NCBI GenBank assembly: GCA_900540735.1
Contig: UQHB01000063.1
Span: 1-8,251 of the forward strand
Source: an uncultured Megasphaera sp.
GTDB taxonomy: Bacteria; Bacillota; Negativicutes; Veillonellales; Megasphaeraceae
Length of the DNA: 8,251 nucleotides
Direction: 5' to 3'
This document shows, in pieces, positions 6,267-8,251 of this stretch (position 1 is the first letter of the stretch; every line of letters starts with the position of its first letter). A program made the position numbers and the translations under genes. The notes beneath the pieces were generated by a model. It was given only the letters and a program-made list of their open reading frames with translations. It had not been told where the DNA came from and searched no databases.

Positions 6267-8168
6267 ATGAACAAAGAAGATTTAGTCTATGTGATTCCTG
6301 CTGGCCAGTATGGTAAAGAAGGCGTCTTAGCACTTCTTGAACAGCATCCTGAAATTAAATTCGTATCTCTCGTCGGTGTCGACCTCGCTGGTAATGATAC
6401 AGATGAAAAGATTCCTATTTCTATCTTCTTTGAAGACTATGACAAATTCTTCAATGCTACGGCTGTACAGACAGACGGTTCTTCCGTTGTCCTTCCTGGC
6501 ATTGCTACATTAGATAATGCTCGTGTTGATATGAAAGCAGACCCAGGCGTTAACTGGTTTGTCGATTACAACGACGGCAACATTGACCCGGAAACAGGCA
6601 AACCGGTCGGCACGCTCCGTATTCCGAGCTTCTTGCATCATGTATCGGGCTTCATTGATTCCCGTTCCATCCTTCGCAACAGCGTCGACTACGTATCTGA
6701 CAGATTGTTAGACCTCATTAAAAAACACGGTGTTCCTGGTCTTTCCATCAACGGTGACGACATTGAAAAACTCGTCTTCACAACAGCTACAGAACTTGAA
6801 TTCTGGGTTAAAACTCCGAGCCAGGACGTTGCAACTCGTCTCCTCTCTGCATCCCAGAAAATGCAGGAACAGTACTGGCAGCGTACACACGGCGTTGTTC
6901 GTACAGCTCTTGAACAAACTGTGGAACGCCTTGAAAAATACGGCCTCAAACCAGAAATGGGCCATAAAGAAGTTGGCGGTATTAAAGCCCACATCGATGA
7001 TTCCGGTAAATTAATCTTCGTTCTCGAACAGCTCGAAGTTGACTGGCAGTTCAGCAATGACCCTGTACAGATGGCTGATAACGAAATCCAAGCTCGTATC
7101 ATCGTTCGCGAAGTATTCCGTGAAAATGGCCTTGAAGTTACGTTCCAGGCTAAACCAATCCATGGCGTAGCTGGTAGTGGTGAACATACTCACGTTGGTA
7201 TTGGTGCAATCCTCAAAAACGGTAAATTCGTCAACCTCTTCAACCCGGATGACATGCACAAAGACTTCCTTAACTCCTTGGGCTATGGTGCTATCATGGG
7301 TATCCTCAAACATTACGAAGTTATCAACCCCTTCGTTTCTTCTACAACAGATTCCTTGAACCGCTTAAAACCTGGTTTCGAAGCTCCTGTTTGCATCGTT
7401 ACAGCTCTTGGCGGCGAAACACCGGATATACCGTCCCGTAACCGTTCTGTCCTCGCTGGCCTCATTCGTGACATCGCTTCTCCGAACGCTACTCGTTTCG
7501 AAGTCCGTGCCCCGAACCCATTCACCAATACATACGTTGCAGTTGCTCTCTTCTACTTAGCAGCTCTCAACGGTATCGAATATGCCTTGACCAACGAAAA
7601 AACACCGGCAGAACTTTTGGCAGAACTCTCCAAGAAACCGGGCGAAGAAGCTGGCTACCTCGAAAAAGATCGCGCATACCGTTCGGAAATCGATGTATTC
7701 GAAAACTTCACGAGCGAACAGCGTGACGCTATGTTCGGCAAAGCTCCGCGTACTGTATGGGAAAACTTTAAAGCTCTCTCGACATACCCGGAAAAAATCG
7801 ACGAATTGGCTTGCCCGGCTTTCGAAAAACGCCTTATGGAATCCTTCAAAGATGCTGCTCTTAGCCGTTGGGAATTAGAACTCCAGTACCGCATTATTCC
7901 GGACAACCTCGAAAAAGTTATTGCTGCAAAACAGCTCCATGTTGATGGCGACAGCAATCCGCTCGAAGTAGAACGTTGGACGAAACTCAATGCGCTCCGT
8001 ACAGAACTTGGCCGCGACACAGAAAAGAGCCTTTCTATCTTCTCGAAGATTAAGAAAGCTTTAGCTGCTGGCGACAACGATACAGCATCTGACCTCATGG
8101 TTGTCATGAGCGACAAGATGGATGAACTCGAAGATTTGTACTATGTATATTCTCACAACGCTTTCTAA
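6267..8168 (+). CDS. glnA: Glutamine synthetase, long divergent type I-like form
   Basis: Joins ammonia to glutamate using ATP; in the cytoplasm it is the entry point for nitrogen. Motifs run in type I order: DGSS (70-73), NARVDMKAD (84-92), the metal-site strand ATELEFW (174-180), GHKEVGG (232-238), GSGEHTHVGI (303-312, in place of the usual GSGMHxHxS), NRLKPGFEAPV (365-375), NRSV (392-395) and RFEVRAPNP (410-418). At 633 aa it is far longer than classic GSI (about 440-470). The surplus is mainly a charged, probably helical C-terminal part, about 440-633. I see no NLY-type adenylylation site and none of the GSIII (GlnN) signatures. The start is ATG 6267, since AAAGGAGG (6250-6257) lies 9 bases before it; the open frame back to TTG 6165 would translate through the leader terminator. 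Its own promoter and attenuator suggest nitrogen-responsive control. Glutamine synthetase family is sure; the subclass is less so. Confidence 0.9.
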   Translation: MNKEDLVYVIPAGQYGKEGVLALLEQHPEIKFVSLVGVDLAGNDTDEKIPISIFFEDYDKFFNATAVQTDGSSVVLPGIATLDNARVDMKADPGVNWFVDYNDGNIDPETGKPVGTLRIPSFLHHVSGFIDSRSILRNSVDYVSDRLLDLIKKHGVPGLSINGDDIEKLVFTTATELEFWVKTPSQDVATRLLSASQKMQEQYWQRTHGVVRTALEQTVERLEKYGLKPEMGHKEVGGIKAHIDDSGKLIFVLEQLEVDWQFSNDPVQMADNEIQARIIVREVFRENGLEVTFQAKPIHGVAGSGEHTHVGIGAILKNGKFVNLFNPDDMHKDFLNSLGYGAIMGILKHYEVINPFVSSTTDSLNRLKPGFEAPVCIVTALGGETPDIPSRNRSVLAGLIRDIASPNATRFEVRAPNPFTNTYVAVALFYLAALNGIEYALTNEKTPAELLAELSKKPGEEAGYLEKDRAYRSEIDVFENFTSEQRDAMFGKAPRTVWENFKALSTYPEKIDELACPAFEKRLMESFKDAALSRWELELQYRIIPDNLEKVIAAKQLHVDGDSNPLEVERWTKLNALRTELGRDTEKSLSIFSKIKKALAAGDNDTASDLMVVMSDKMDELEDLYYVYSHNAF

Positions 8169-8197
8169 ACCATTCCTTTGGGTTATAGAATAGAAGA

Positions 8198-8244
8198 AAG
8201 GGGCTGTCGCACAAAGCATTTATTTGCTTTTGCGACAGCCCTTT
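8198..8244. terminator. Long hairpin terminator after glutamine synthetase, possibly bidirectional
   Basis: GGGCTGTCGCA (8201-8211) pairs perfectly with TGCGACAGCCC (8231-8241), extended outward by AAG with TTT. Inside, after a single bulged C (8212), AAAGCA (8213-8218) pairs with TGCTTT (8225-8230) around a TTTATT loop. The + strand T-tract is short (TTTCGCTAT); the - strand reads CTTTCTTCTATT after the stem, so it may also stop a leftward gene. It starts 30 bases after the glnA stop. The length and near-perfect symmetry also fit a dispersed palindromic repeat. Confidence 0.8.
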
Positions 8245-8251
8245 CGCTATA

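Noticed and set aside
7655..8116. 153-codon open frame on the - strand inside the glutamine synthetase gene
   Set aside because: Antisense shadow with a Ser/Arg-rich composition, no family signature, and a fully conserved gene on the other strand.

Overview
The window looks like chromosomal housekeeping DNA from an anaerobic, low-to-mid-GC Firmicute. A Megasphaera- or Veillonella-like member of the Negativicutes is my best guess, from gene order and protein character rather than any search. All seven genes lie on the + strand. I see no mobile element, tRNA, rRNA or CRISPR array, and no wholly new system. The interesting content is in the regulatory leaders.

Region 1 (1-157) is a short intergenic stretch with a strong GC hairpin and a weak extended -10 promoter. 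Region 2 (158-5345) is a tightly packed cluster: a group I cysteine desulfurase, the tRNA 2-thiouridylase mnmA, the ribosomal GTPase lepA and the radical-SAM heme chaperone hemW. Gaps are 19 and 16 bases, and lepA and hemW overlap by one base (TAATG), so a single transcript is likely. The desulfurase probably feeds persulfide sulfur to MnmA for s2U34 of tRNA. LepA acts on the translating ribosome, and HemW delivers heme.

Region 3 (5346-6106) has a perfect-consensus sigma-A-type promoter (TTGACA, 17 bp, TATAAT), then rpsU (ribosomal protein bS21, 59 aa) and yqeY. The rpsU leader can fold so that it hides its own ribosome binding site.

Region 4 (6107-8251) is a separate unit for a long, divergent type I-like glutamine synthetase of 633 aa. 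It has its own strong promoter, a dyad over the -10, and a leader of about 107 nt containing an intrinsic terminator just before the ribosome binding site. A small AAAGAA hexaloop hairpin overlaps the terminator's left arm in the way expected of ANTAR-protein antitermination targets. The unit closes with a long hairpin terminator at the window's end.

Two starts should be set inside their longest open frames: lepA at GTG 2419 and glutamine synthetase at ATG 6267.
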